From the NCBI GenBank assembly GCA_904501985.1, contig CAJGCT010000023.1, forward strand, positions 1 through 28,824: a stretch of DNA of 28,824 bases. The letters run 5' to 3'. The DNA is from an uncultured Clostridia bacterium (GTDB taxonomy: Bacteria > Bacillota > Clostridia > Oscillospirales > CAG-272). The position numbers and the translations under genes were made by a program. Shown here piece after piece: positions 14,936 to 23,171 of the stretch (positions are counted from its first letter, which is position 1; each line of letters begins with the position of its first letter). The notes under the pieces are model-generated. The model saw only the letters and a program-made list of their open reading frames with translations, ran no database searches and was not told the origin of the DNA.

Positions 14936-16818
14936 AGCTTACTCAGAGTAGAGGACTCAGAATAATCGCAGGCATACTGTTTTTTATAACCGTGTTTCTT
15001 GCGGTACTGTCAGGGCTGTGTATAATCCTTATGGTGTACAACAACGTGTACAGTGACGGCGGCGCATATGTGCGCGAGGACATTGCCAGACTGATTTTCC
15101 AGCGTAAGGACAATGCTTACTACAGTTACGCCTTCAGCTTAATGGAGGGGGACGCAGCACCGTCAGTTAAATCTAAATACGACGAGCAGATGTCACGTGA
15201 AAACAGCAATCTTGCAGTAACAGTTACGTTTACGGACGACAGAAATGAGGATTCGGAGCAAATACTGCTCAAATCATACGAAACGCTCTCTGATTATCAG
15301 TACAAATTCACCTCCACATGGGATTACGCCCATGTAAAGAACAACCATAAGCATATCACAGTCACCGCTTATCTTCAGAGTGAGCTTACCGCCAAGGATG
15401 CGTATTACTACGTCATGCCTTTAGTAGATTTTATTATAGGCGCACGCTATACTCTTATATGGGTGACAGTGCTACTTGTGATCTTTGCACTTGTCATGCT
15501 GATATTCACCATGTGCGCGGCAGGTCATAGGAGAGAATATCCCGGTATATACTTAACGCGCTTTGATAAAATCCCGGCTGATCTTCTGTGCCTTTTGTAT
15601 TTCTTCGGATTTATGTTTTCAATACAAATCGGCGATGAATTTATGTATAACGATATGTCGGCAGTCATATTTTTGGTGATTTTCGGGATTTTGTGGCTTT
15701 CCCTTGCATATACGCTGATTCTCAGTATCGCCGTGCGGATAAAATCCCGTACACTCATAAAAAACACGCTTATTTGGCGCGGACTGAAGCTTCTCTACAA
15801 AGCCGCGCGCATCGGAGTGCGTGTTCTTGCAAAAATACCGCTGTATTATAAGACAGCCATCGTATTTGTGGTTTGGAGCGCGGTTGAATTTTTATTTTGG
15901 GCAATGGGAGAGGAAGATTATATACCATTTTGGGTAATTACCCGACCGCTCGTCATGACGGTGCTGGCATACATTGTCCTTATGCTTAGAAAGCTCCAAA
16001 AGGCAGGCGAGGAGCTTGCCTGCGGCAATACCGGCTATCATGTTGACACAAAATATATGCTCAGCGATTTTAGGTCACACGGTGAAAATCTCAACAATCT
16101 GAGTACAGGATTTAGTCTTGCGGTGGAGGAGCGAATGAAATCGGAGCGCATGAAAGCCGAGCTTATCACAAATGTGTCCCACGATATCAAAACACCGCTG
16201 ACGGCTATAATAAGCTATGTGGACCTTCTGAAATCCGAGGGACTTGATTCAGAGAACGCTCCCGAATACTTAGAGGTGCTTGACAAGCAGTCGGCAAAAT
16301 TAAAGAAGCTTACCGAGGACCTTATAGAAGTCTCAAAGGCGACATCGGGTGCTGTAAGCTGCACTTTACAGCCAACGGACGTTGGAGTTCTCCTCTCGCA
16401 AGCACTCGGTGAATATGAAGAACGCCTGCGTGATGCCGGCATAGAGCCTATTCTGCAAATATCGGAGGAATCCGTCACTGTGCTGGCGGACGGCAAGCTT
16501 TTGTGGCGCGTATTTGACAATCTTTTCTCCAACATAAGAAAGTATGCAATGCCGTCAACAAGAGCGTATTTTTCCTGCGAGATATCAAATCAATATGCGC
16601 AAATCACGTTCCGAAACATATCTGATCTGCCGATCACCGTAAGCTCAGATGAGCTTTGCGAGCGATTTGTGCGCGGCGACAGATCCCGTCACACCGACGG
16701 AAGCGGCCTTGGCCTGTCCATTGCACGCAGCTTAACAGAGCTGCAGGGAGGCACATTTGATATAGTCGTCGACGGTGATCTTTTCAAGGCAGTGATAACG
16801 TTTGCGCTGTGCGAATAG
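14932..16818 (+). CDS. Multi-pass membrane sensor histidine kinase
   Basis: 628 residues. One membrane helix at about 10-35, an extracytoplasmic sensor region of about 135 residues, a helix at 171-195, and four more hydrophobic segments at about 215-233, 243-268, 306-325 and 333-353. The kinase core follows: LITNVSHDIKTPLTAI with the phospho-acceptor H417, an N-box around FDNLFSNIRKYA, and the G-box DGSGLGLSIARSL. The sensor region matches no family I recognise. A large multi-helix module between sensor and kinase core, rather than one HAMP linker, resembles kinases that sense envelope or antimicrobial stress, but no signal can be assigned. It follows the response regulator with a 4-base overlap and is terminated at 16866-16892. 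Confidence 0.93.
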   Translation: MKLTQSRGLRIIAGILFFITVFLAVLSGLCIILMVYNNVYSDGGAYVREDIARLIFQRKDNAYYSYAFSLMEGDAAPSVKSKYDEQMSRENSNLAVTVTFTDDRNEDSEQILLKSYETLSDYQYKFTSTWDYAHVKNNHKHITVTAYLQSELTAKDAYYYVMPLVDFIIGARYTLIWVTVLLVIFALVMLIFTMCAAGHRREYPGIYLTRFDKIPADLLCLLYFFGFMFSIQIGDEFMYNDMSAVIFLVIFGILWLSLAYTLILSIAVRIKSRTLIKNTLIWRGLKLLYKAARIGVRVLAKIPLYYKTAIVFVVWSAVEFLFWAMGEEDYIPFWVITRPLVMTVLAYIVLMLRKLQKAGEELACGNTGYHVDTKYMLSDFRSHGENLNNLSTGFSLAVEERMKSERMKAELITNVSHDIKTPLTAIISYVDLLKSEGLDSENAPEYLEVLDKQSAKLKKLTEDLIEVSKATSGAVSCTLQPTDVGVLLSQALGEYEERLRDAGIEPILQISEESVTVLADGKLLWRVFDNLFSNIRKYAMPSTRAYFSCEISNQYAQITFRNISDLPITVSSDELCERFVRGDRSRHTDGSGLGLSIARSLTELQGGTFDIVVDGDLFKAVITFALCE

Positions 16819-16865
16819 AAAAGACGCATGGTGAGCCGTGACGCAATTATCATAAAACAAACCGG

Positions 16866-16892
16866 AAAGGGGAGCTTTTGAAGCCCCCCTTT
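16866..16892. terminator. Bidirectional terminator between the kinase gene and cotJC
   Basis: Stem AAAGGGGAGCTT / AAGCCCCCCTTT with one mismatch and a TTG loop. Runs of T follow in the plus direction (TTTTAATTATTT), and A residues precede it, allowing use from either side. It lies 47 bases after the kinase stop and 3 bases beyond the cotJC stop. Confidence 0.78.
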
Positions 16893-16895
16893 TAA

Positions 16896-17504
16896 TTATT
16901 TACATTCCTTTTTATCGAATGCAGGGTTGATAGCGAAGAAGTTCTTCGAATCAAGGTTATCCTGCACGATACGAAGCAGTTCGCCGAAACGCTGATAGTG
17001 AACGATCTCGCGCTGACGAAGGAATTTTATGACGTCGTTAACGTCCGGGTCGTCGGAAAGGCGAAGAATGTTGTCATAAGTGGTTTTCGCCTTCATTTCC
17101 GCCGCCATGTTTTCGTGGAGATCGGTGATGGGGTCGCCCTTTACCTGCATCATGGCAGAGGTGTAAGGCGTGCCCGATGCCGCCTGAGGATACACGCCCG
17201 TGGTATGATCCACAAAGTACGTACCGAATCCCTGCTTATCAATCTCATCAGGAGACAGGTTGCGTGTAAGCTGGTAGACTATGCTTCCTACCATTTCGAG
17301 GTGGGCAAGTTCCTCCGTGCCGATGTCCGTAAGTGCGCCCTTTGCCTCAGCGTAGGGCATACTGTACCTCTGGCTGAGGTAGCGGAGCGATGCACCAAGC
17401 TCACCATCCGGTCCGCCGTATTGGCTTATGATAATTTGCGCAAGACGTGGATTGGTGTTTTTGATCTTTACAGGATACTGAAGCTTCTTTTCATAGATCC
17501 ACAT
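16896..17504 (-). CDS. cotJC: Spore coat protein CotJC (manganese catalase-like)
   Basis: 202 residues of the CotJC/manganese catalase family, inner spore coat proteins that may break down peroxide. A ferritin-like four-helix bundle is indicated by the metal-ligand motifs GGPDGELGAS (E35), TEELAHLEMV (E65, H68), HENMAAEMKAK and REIVHYQRFGE. All di-manganese ligands of the family seem present. It is the last gene of cotJABC, starting 3 bases after the cotJB stop. The length matches known CotJC proteins (about 190). Confidence 0.95.
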   Translation of the reverse strand: MWIYEKKLQYPVKIKNTNPRLAQIIISQYGGPDGELGASLRYLSQRYSMPYAEAKGALTDIGTEELAHLEMVGSIVYQLTRNLSPDEIDKQGFGTYFVDHTTGVYPQAASGTPYTSAMMQVKGDPITDLHENMAAEMKAKTTYDNILRLSDDPDVNDVIKFLRQREIVHYQRFGELLRIVQDNLDSKNFFAINPAFDKKECK

Positions 17505-17507
17505 AAC

Positions 17508-17936
17508 TCAGCATCCGCCTCCCTTCATGTTGGCGGCAAGCTCCCAAGGCCACGGATCGTCGATCCAATGCCATACTCTGCCGTCCTCGTGTCTGCCGCC
17601 GGCACATCCGCAGTCGCCGTGCCCGTGGTCATGGTCTACAATCCCACGCGCATCGTCTGTGTGACAAGCATAGGTACACTTAGTTCCCTGTGCCTCGCAG
17701 AGCTTCTTGTAAGCGGAAAGAGCCTTTTCGTCGCGCGGATGGGTGTCAAGATACAGCCGCAGTTCCCATGCGGCAAAGCTCAGAGCGTGGGAGTCATCCT
17801 GGCATTCGCATCTGTTCTCGTCAACTCTTGGCTCGGTTTTGTCGCACGCCATGCGGTTGGTCTGCATATACCGCATGGAGGCATATTTCGCCTGATCGTA
17901 CTTCGCCTGATCGTATTTCATCGGTTCTCTGTTCAT
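17508..17936 (-). CDS. cotJB: Spore coat protein CotJB with Cys/His-rich insertion
   Basis: The CotJB core is clear: SFAAWELRLYLDTHPRDEKALSAYKKL (positions 53-79, quoted here only in part as LYLDTHPRD) and the C-terminal WHWIDDPWPWE (122-132). The usual protein is about 87 residues; this one has 142. The extra residues are an N-terminal extension with a tandem YDQAK repeat (8-17), a CDK...CEC stretch, and an insertion at about 82-119 with CTYACH and DHDHGHGDCGCAGGRH. In all there are nine Cys and eight His, suggesting metal binding or disulfide cross-linking in the coat. GGGAGG lies 6 bases before the ATG; the start overlaps the cotJA stop (ATGA). Confidence 0.92.
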   Translation of the reverse strand: MNREPMKYDQAKYDQAKYASMRYMQTNRMACDKTEPRVDENRCECQDDSHALSFAAWELRLYLDTHPRDEKALSAYKKLCEAQGTKCTYACHTDDARGIVDHDHGHGDCGCAGGRHEDGRVWHWIDDPWPWELAANMKGGGC

Positions 17937-18133
17937 TTCTTGCCTCCCATTACACTTCTGCCGCAGAAAGGCTTATCAAGCTCCGGAAAAAGCGTGCCGC
18001 GCCTGAACGCATCCTCGGGCGGATACATTTCATCAAGCTTCTGCCATCTGACATAAGCCATGGCAACGGGGAAACTGTCCGCAAGGCGCATTTCACCAAA
18101 GCTGTTAAGATCTTTTTCGATCAGATCTATCAT
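17933..18133 (-). CDS. cotJA: Spore coat-associated protein CotJA
   Basis: Short protein of 66 residues with the CotJA signature PVAMAYVRWQKLDEMYPPEDAF (in part: AMAYVRWQ) and RGTLFPELDKPFCG. It is needed with CotJC for assembly into the coat in Bacillus. The start is uncertain: ATG 18133 has AAAGAGG directly against it, with no spacer, while a GTG at 18202 would lie upstream of the probable promoter -10 at 18181-18188. ATG 18133 is therefore preferred. First gene of the cotJABC operon. Confidence 0.85.
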   Translation of the reverse strand: MIDLIEKDLNSFGEMRLADSFPVAMAYVRWQKLDEMYPPEDAFRRGTLFPELDKPFCGRSVMGGKK

Positions 18134-18180
18134 CCTCTTTCGTATATATTGACAGCAAGACAAACCTGCCGTCTGATATA

Positions 18181-18206
18181 ATTCTATGCCGCAAAAACCC
18201 ACACGT
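18181..18206 (-). promoter_or_regulatory. Probable mother-cell sporulation promoter of cotJABC
   Basis: On the minus strand, AC (18206-18205), a 16-base spacer and CATAGAAT (18188-18181), then TATATC. CATA-type -10 sequences are typical of sigma-E (CATACAAT) and sigma-K (AC ... CATANNNTA). The -10 matches sigma-E at 7 of 8 positions, while the AC spacing suits sigma-K. In Bacillus cotJ is sigma-E dependent. Predicted start near 18174. Confidence 0.42.
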
Positions 18207-18207
18207 T

Positions 18208-18248
18208 AAAGCTCCCGCCGCCGAGATTCGGCAGACGGGAGCTTTTTT
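18208..18248. terminator. Terminator hairpin between clpC and cotJA
   Basis: Stem AAAGCTCCCG / CGGGAGCTTT (18208-18217, 18236-18245) with an 18-base loop that itself contains CCGA-GAT-TCGG. Lying after clpC on the minus strand it would end clpC transcription, though the longer T-run (TTTTTT) is on the plus side. It separates clpC from the sporulation operon. Confidence 0.7.
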
Positions 18249-18337
18249 ATAATATTTTAATGTTACAGCGCACGATTTCGCGCCCTTTGGCAAAATAATT
18301 TTTTTCGCGCTACGCGCATTTACCCAACAAATATCAC

Positions 18338-20758
18338 CTAAATGTGCGTGTACACTATATCCTCGCCGCAAAGCTCCGCGCGTATCCGATCTCCCTCTTT
18401 AACACGCCGGTCAAGTATCGCCGCGGCAAAGCTGTCCTCGATCCGCTTCCCTATAACACGGCGAAGGGGACGGGCACCATAGGCAGGGTCATATCCCTCC
18501 CTCGCCACAAGTGCAATGACGTCTTTGGTAAATTCAACGCTTATCCCCAAAGCCTCGATTCGCCGCTTCACGCCATCAAGCATAATGCCGGCTATTCTTT
18601 CAATATCGCCTTTTGTCAGCTTGCTAAATATTATTATCTCATCCACGCGATTAAGAAATTCCGGTCTGAATGTCTCACGCAGGCTTGCCATTACCGCCGC
18701 CCTGCCGTCATCATCCTCCGTTTTTCCGAATCCCAAGGAGATGCGTCTGTCCGTAAGGTTTGAAGCTCCTACGTTTGATGTCATTATGATGACCGCATTT
18801 CTAAAATCCGCACGCCTGCCTGTTGAATCGGTCAGTGTACCGTCCTCAAGTATCTGTAAAAGCAGACTCCACACGTCGGGGTGCGCCTTTTCTATCTCAT
18901 CGAAAAGCACCACCGAATATGGCTTTCGGCGTATCTTATCCGTAAGCTGACCGCCCTCGTCAAAGCCCACATATCCCGGCGGTGAGCCGATAAGCTTGCT
19001 TGTGGAATGACGCTCCATAAGCTCTGACATATCCACTCGTATCATAGCTTTTCGATCCCCGAACAGCACCTCGGCAAGCACACGGCACAGCTCGGTTTTA
19101 CCGACACCCGTAGGCCCGAGGAATATAAACGATCCCACCGGACGCTCCGGATTTTTTAGACCCACACGGCTTCGCTGTATAGCTCGTGCCACCGCCTCCG
19201 CCGCCGCATCCTGCCCGATTATCTGCTCTTTTAAAAGCTCGCCGAGTCCGGTGATACGTGCACTTTCTTCCAAAGCAAGCTTTTTTACGGGTATCCCCGT
19301 CCACGCCGTCACCACATCGGCAATCTCGTCACCGCCAATTGATAAAACACGATTTTCCTCCGACCGCTTCCAATTTGCACGCTTCTCCTCGCATTCCTCG
19401 GAAAGCTTCTTCTCATTTTCACGTATTGCCGCCGCTTTCTCGAAATCCTGTGAGCGTATAGCCTCCTCCTTGTCAGCTCGAAGCTCAGCGATCCGATCCT
19501 CGGTCTCTTTTATTTCCGGCGGCGGTGTGACTCCGGCAATACGCGCACGGGATGCCGCCTCATCTATAAGATCAATTGCCTTGTCGGGAAGATAGCGGTC
19601 TCCGATATACCGAACAGACAGCCGTACCGCGCTCTCAACCGCCGCGTCTGTAATCTTCACACCGTGGTGGGACTCGTATCTGTCCCGAAGTCCAAAAAGC
19701 ATCTCCATAGCCTGCTCCGGTGTCGGCTCATTTACGTTTACAGCACCGAACCGACGCTCTAACGCCGCGTCTTTTTCTATATATTTGCGGTACTCCGCCG
19801 TGGTGGTAGCACCTATAAGCTGTACTTCCCCACGTGCAAGTGCAGGCTTCAGAATATTCGCCGCATCCACAGCACCCTCTGCCGCACCTGCTCCCACAAG
19901 CGTGTGGATCTCGTCTATAAACAGTATAACTGACGGATTTTTCGCCGCCTCTGCCATCATGTTTTTCATCCGCTCCTCAAACTCACCGCGGTATTTAGCA
20001 CCTGCTATCATCGACGGAAGATCAAGCATGACAATGACCTTTCCGGCAAGTGTTTCCGGCACTTCCCCTTTGGCTATCCTCACGGCAAGTCCCTCAACCA
20101 CCGCTGTCTTTCCCACCCCCGGCTCACCGATAAGACAGGGATTGTTTTTGGTACGCCTTGACAGTATGCCGATAACACGCTCACATTCTGCGTCACGCCC
20201 CACAATGGGGTCAACCTTCCCTGCCACCGCAAGAGCGGTAAGGTCGCGTCCGTACTGCATGAGGGTCGGCACATCACGAAGCGTGGTCTTTGGCGGAATT
20301 TTGCCGCCGGTACGTATGTCTCCGCTCATTTCCCCAAGGAAATTTGCAACGTCCGTGGCTATGTCCTTTGCAGGTGCACCAAGCGTTGTGAGTATTGAAG
20401 CTGCCATGCTGTCTGCCTCGCTTGTCAGTGCCAAAAGAAGATGCTCCGTGCCTATATAGCTTTGGGAAAACTCAGCCGCTCGCACAGCACCGGACTCGAT
20501 GATACGCTTTGTGCGCGGAGTCATATCACCGGCTGTGACCCGTGTTGGCTCGCCTGTACCGATTCTTGCTATAATGGCGTTTTTCACGCCGTCATAGTCA
20601 ACGCCTCGCGCGTCAAGAAGTCTTGCGGCAACACTGTCTGCCTCGGATGTAAGAGCGAGCAGAATATGCTCGCTTCCGATGTATGTGTGACCAAGCTCTG
20701 CGGCAAGATAAAGGGATTTATTTAAAACATTTGTGGCCTTAGCAGTGAATTTTGACAT
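18338..20758 (-). CDS. clpC: ClpC-type ATP-dependent Clp protease ATPase subunit
   Basis: HSP100 unfoldase that feeds substrates to ClpP. In 806 residues: double Clp-N repeat (about 1-145), first AAA+ module with GEPGVGKT (211-218) and FIDEIHTL, a UVR-type coiled-coil segment DFEKAAAIRENEKKL, second AAA+ module with GPTGVGKTE (about 548-556) and LFDEIEKAHPDVW, and a C-terminal D2-small domain. The ClpP-docking loop LGF is present in RISLGFG. Length agrees with ClpC (about 810). GGCGGAG lies 4 bases before the ATG. In Bacillus clpC sits in a ctsR-mcsA-mcsB-clpC operon; here it stands alone, divergent from a glycosyltransferase gene. Confidence 0.95.
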   Translation of the reverse strand: MSKFTAKATNVLNKSLYLAAELGHTYIGSEHILLALTSEADSVAARLLDARGVDYDGVKNAIIARIGTGEPTRVTAGDMTPRTKRIIESGAVRAAEFSQSYIGTEHLLLALTSEADSMAASILTTLGAPAKDIATDVANFLGEMSGDIRTGGKIPPKTTLRDVPTLMQYGRDLTALAVAGKVDPIVGRDAECERVIGILSRRTKNNPCLIGEPGVGKTAVVEGLAVRIAKGEVPETLAGKVIVMLDLPSMIAGAKYRGEFEERMKNMMAEAAKNPSVILFIDEIHTLVGAGAAEGAVDAANILKPALARGEVQLIGATTTAEYRKYIEKDAALERRFGAVNVNEPTPEQAMEMLFGLRDRYESHHGVKITDAAVESAVRLSVRYIGDRYLPDKAIDLIDEAASRARIAGVTPPPEIKETEDRIAELRADKEEAIRSQDFEKAAAIRENEKKLSEECEEKRANWKRSEENRVLSIGGDEIADVVTAWTGIPVKKLALEESARITGLGELLKEQIIGQDAAAEAVARAIQRSRVGLKNPERPVGSFIFLGPTGVGKTELCRVLAEVLFGDRKAMIRVDMSELMERHSTSKLIGSPPGYVGFDEGGQLTDKIRRKPYSVVLFDEIEKAHPDVWSLLLQILEDGTLTDSTGRRADFRNAVIIMTSNVGASNLTDRRISLGFGKTEDDDGRAAVMASLRETFRPEFLNRVDEIIIFSKLTKGDIERIAGIMLDGVKRRIEALGISVEFTKDVIALVAREGYDPAYGARPLRRVIGKRIEDSFAAAILDRRVKEGDRIRAELCGEDIVYTHI

Positions 20759-20789
20759 TTAACTCCGCCTTTCATAAAATTCTCCCTAT

Positions 20790-20812
20790 ATTGTACCCCA
20801 TAAAGGGTAAGT
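20790..20812 (-). promoter_or_regulatory. Possible clpC promoter with an overlapping palindrome
   Basis: A -10-like TACAAT (20795-20790, minus strand) lies 31 bases before the clpC start, with only a poor -35 (GTTAAA at 16-base spacing). A TACCC-N6-GGGTA inverted repeat (20794-20809) overlaps the -10 and spacer and could be an operator. It does not resemble the CtsR heptad repeat. Confidence 0.35.
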
Positions 20813-20859
20813 TTAACGTCGAATTTTGCCCGTGTACCATATTTTTTTACTGTTCGCAA

Positions 20860-20888
20860 TTGACTACGGCTTTATTGTGTGATACAAT
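20860..20888 (+). promoter_or_regulatory. Strong sigma-A-type promoter of the glycosyltransferase-CsaB gene
   Basis: TTGACT (20860-20865), 17-base spacer, TACAAT (20883-20888), with TGA just before the -10. Predicted start near 20895, leader about 27 bases. Confidence 0.83.
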
Positions 20889-20921
20889 ATTATAAGATAT
20901 TATAAATTTGGGAGAAACGCT

Positions 20922-23147
20922 ATGAAGATTCTTTTTGCTCATATGTGGATGGTCATAGGCGGTGCTGAAACTCATGTGGTTGAGCTTTCCCGTGAGCTTG
21001 CAGCCGAGGGACACGATGTTACCGTCGCTTCAAACGGCGGCGTGTATGTAGATGCGCTGGTAAGCGCCGGAGTGAAGCATTTTACAGTGCCGCTTCACAC
21101 AAAAAATCCTGCCGCTATGATAAAAAGCTACAGGCTTCTTAAAAAACTCATTAAGAGAGAAAAATTCGACATCGTTCACGCCCATTCCCGAATCCCGGCG
21201 TTTATATGCGGAGCGCTTTCAAAGCGGATGGGATTTCGGTTTGTTACGTCCACCCATGCGGTATTCAAGGTAGGTCCGCTCCTTGAACGTCTTTCAGATT
21301 GGGGAGACCACACATTTGCCGTAAGCTGTGACATAAAGCAGTATCTTATCGACAACTACGGCACTCCATCCGATAATATCACGCTTACAATAAACGGAAT
21401 TGATACCAAGCGTTTTTCATCGGCGGCTGACCCATCACGGGTGATTGAGGAATTAAAGCTTAACAAAGATGCATTCCGTGTAGTATATGTCAGCCGTATC
21501 GACAATGAGACCGCTCTGCCCGGATTTTTGCTGTGCGATGCCGCAAAGGAGCTTTGTTCTCATATACCAAACATCGAAATTCTGATAGTTGGCGGCGGCA
21601 CTGCATTTAACAGGCTTTCCGTTGCCGCAAAGACCGCAAATGCCGCTATTGGCAGAGAGGCGGTAAAGCTTATGGGCCCGCGCACGGATATAGATGAAAT
21701 ATGCGCGTCGGCAGACGTTTTTGTGGGCGTATCCCGTGCGGCGCTTGAAGCCATGAGTATGGAAAAGCCTGTTATCCTTGCGGGACAGCAGGGATATATC
21801 GGCGTGCTTGATGAGAAAGCAATGCCCAAAGCAAAGCTCACCAATTTCACTTGCCGAGGCGAAAAAATGCCCGATGCCAAGCTTATCGCAAATGATATTC
21901 TCACGGTATACAATATGACCGCCGAAAAGCGACGTGAGCTTGGTGCGCTCTGCCGACGCGAGGTGCTTTCCTCTTATTCCGTAACCCGAATGGCAGATGA
22001 CCACATAAAAATCTACAATCGCCTTACTCCTTACGTGAAATACAACCGCGGTGATATAATCATAAGCGGATATTACGGCTTTGAAAACATAGGCGACGAT
22101 TCCCTGCTCACCTCCATAATCGACGGTATCCGCATCTATTCTCCCGGAGCTAAAATAACGGTGCTTGCAAAGCATCCGCGCAGGCTCTCGCGAATCACGG
22201 GAGTGCGCACCATAAACCGATTCAATATTCCCCTTGTGGCACTTGAAATGAGACGTGCGAAGCTGCTTATCTCCGGCGGCGGAAGTCTGCTTCAAGACGG
22301 AACAAGTAAGAAGAGCCTTTACTACTATGTAACCGTTATGCGAATGGCAAAGCATTTCGGACTTAGGCTTATGCTTTATGCAAACGGTCTCGGACCGCTT
22401 GTTTCGGAAAACGGACAGAGGGCGGCGGCTTCTATTATCGAAAAAGCGGATTACGTCAGCTTCCGTGAAGAATCCTCGCTTAAGCTTGCACGCACTCTCG
22501 GTATGAAATGCGATATAAAGGTAACGGCAGACCCGGCTTTCTTGGTTGAACCGTCTCATGTGCTGTGGAAGCACCACATCACGGCGCGCGAGGGTATCGG
22601 CAGCAAATATTTTATCGTCTCAATAAAGGACGGCAACAATTTTGACGGTGCGGATACAAACAAGGATACTGTATCTGTAATGGCAGACGATATTGCCGCC
22701 ATAGCCAAGAAATATTCGCTGACTCCCATATTTGTACCTATGTTTCCGGAACGCGACACAGCTATCACCCGTGAGCTTGCAAAAAAATGTGGTATTGGCA
22801 AGGTAGTTACGGGACTTACCGCAAGTGAGCTGTGCGCTGTGATGAGCGATGCGCAGTTTGTCATCGGAACAAGGCTTCACACGCTGATTTTTGCGGCATC
22901 TCTCGGCATACCAATGCTTGGAATTTCCTACGACCCCAAAATTGACGCATTTCTTGATTATATCGGCGAGGGCAGCCGTACGCTTGATATCCGCACCATG
23001 GAAAAAGGTCAGCTGGCAGACGCCGCCGACATTCTTATTAAAAATGCACCCGAGGCAAGAGCGCGTCTCTTGTGCATAGCAGATGAATTAAAGAAAAAAG
23101 CCGAGTGCGACAGAATGGCGGCATCCGGACTTGCAAACGGCAATTAA
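20922..23147 (+). CDS. csaB: Fusion of a GT4 glycosyltransferase and a CsaB-like polysaccharide pyruvyl transferase
   Basis: 741 residues in two modules. Residues 1 to about 370 are a GT-B fold glycosyltransferase of family 4: MWMVIGGAETHVVELSREL near the N-terminus (in part GGAETHVVELS), HAHSRIPAF, NGIDTKRF, and the donor-site segment SRAALEAMSMEKPVIL. Residues from about 376 on begin RGDIIISGYYGFENIGDD and continue ISGGGSLLQDGTS, YANGLGPL, and GTRLHTLIFAASLGIPMLGISYDPK, which are diagnostic of CsaB. CsaB adds ketal pyruvate to secondary cell wall polymer, which SLH domains of S-layer proteins bind. The fusion suggests that sugar transfer and pyruvylation of one polymer are coupled. GGGAG lies 7 bases before the ATG. 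The permease gene follows 24 bases later. Confidence 0.92.
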   Translation: MKILFAHMWMVIGGAETHVVELSRELAAEGHDVTVASNGGVYVDALVSAGVKHFTVPLHTKNPAAMIKSYRLLKKLIKREKFDIVHAHSRIPAFICGALSKRMGFRFVTSTHAVFKVGPLLERLSDWGDHTFAVSCDIKQYLIDNYGTPSDNITLTINGIDTKRFSSAADPSRVIEELKLNKDAFRVVYVSRIDNETALPGFLLCDAAKELCSHIPNIEILIVGGGTAFNRLSVAAKTANAAIGREAVKLMGPRTDIDEICASADVFVGVSRAALEAMSMEKPVILAGQQGYIGVLDEKAMPKAKLTNFTCRGEKMPDAKLIANDILTVYNMTAEKRRELGALCRREVLSSYSVTRMADDHIKIYNRLTPYVKYNRGDIIISGYYGFENIGDDSLLTSIIDGIRIYSPGAKITVLAKHPRRLSRITGVRTINRFNIPLVALEMRRAKLLISGGGSLLQDGTSKKSLYYYVTVMRMAKHFGLRLMLYANGLGPLVSENGQRAAASIIEKADYVSFREESSLKLARTLGMKCDIKVTADPAFLVEPSHVLWKHHITAREGIGSKYFIVSIKDGNNFDGADTNKDTVSVMADDIAAIAKKYSLTPIFVPMFPERDTAITRELAKKCGIGKVVTGLTASELCAVMSDAQFVIGTRLHTLIFAASLGIPMLGISYDPKIDAFLDYIGEGSRTLDIRTMEKGQLADAADILIKNAPEARARLLCIADELKKKAECDRMAASGLANGN

Positions 23148-23171
23148 GGAACAACGAAAGGCACCAAGTAT

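Noticed and set aside
21453..22577. 374-codon minus-strand open frame inside the glycosyltransferase-CsaB gene
   Set aside because: Antisense shadow of a well-supported gene; Cys/His/Arg-rich product typical of reversed coding sequence.
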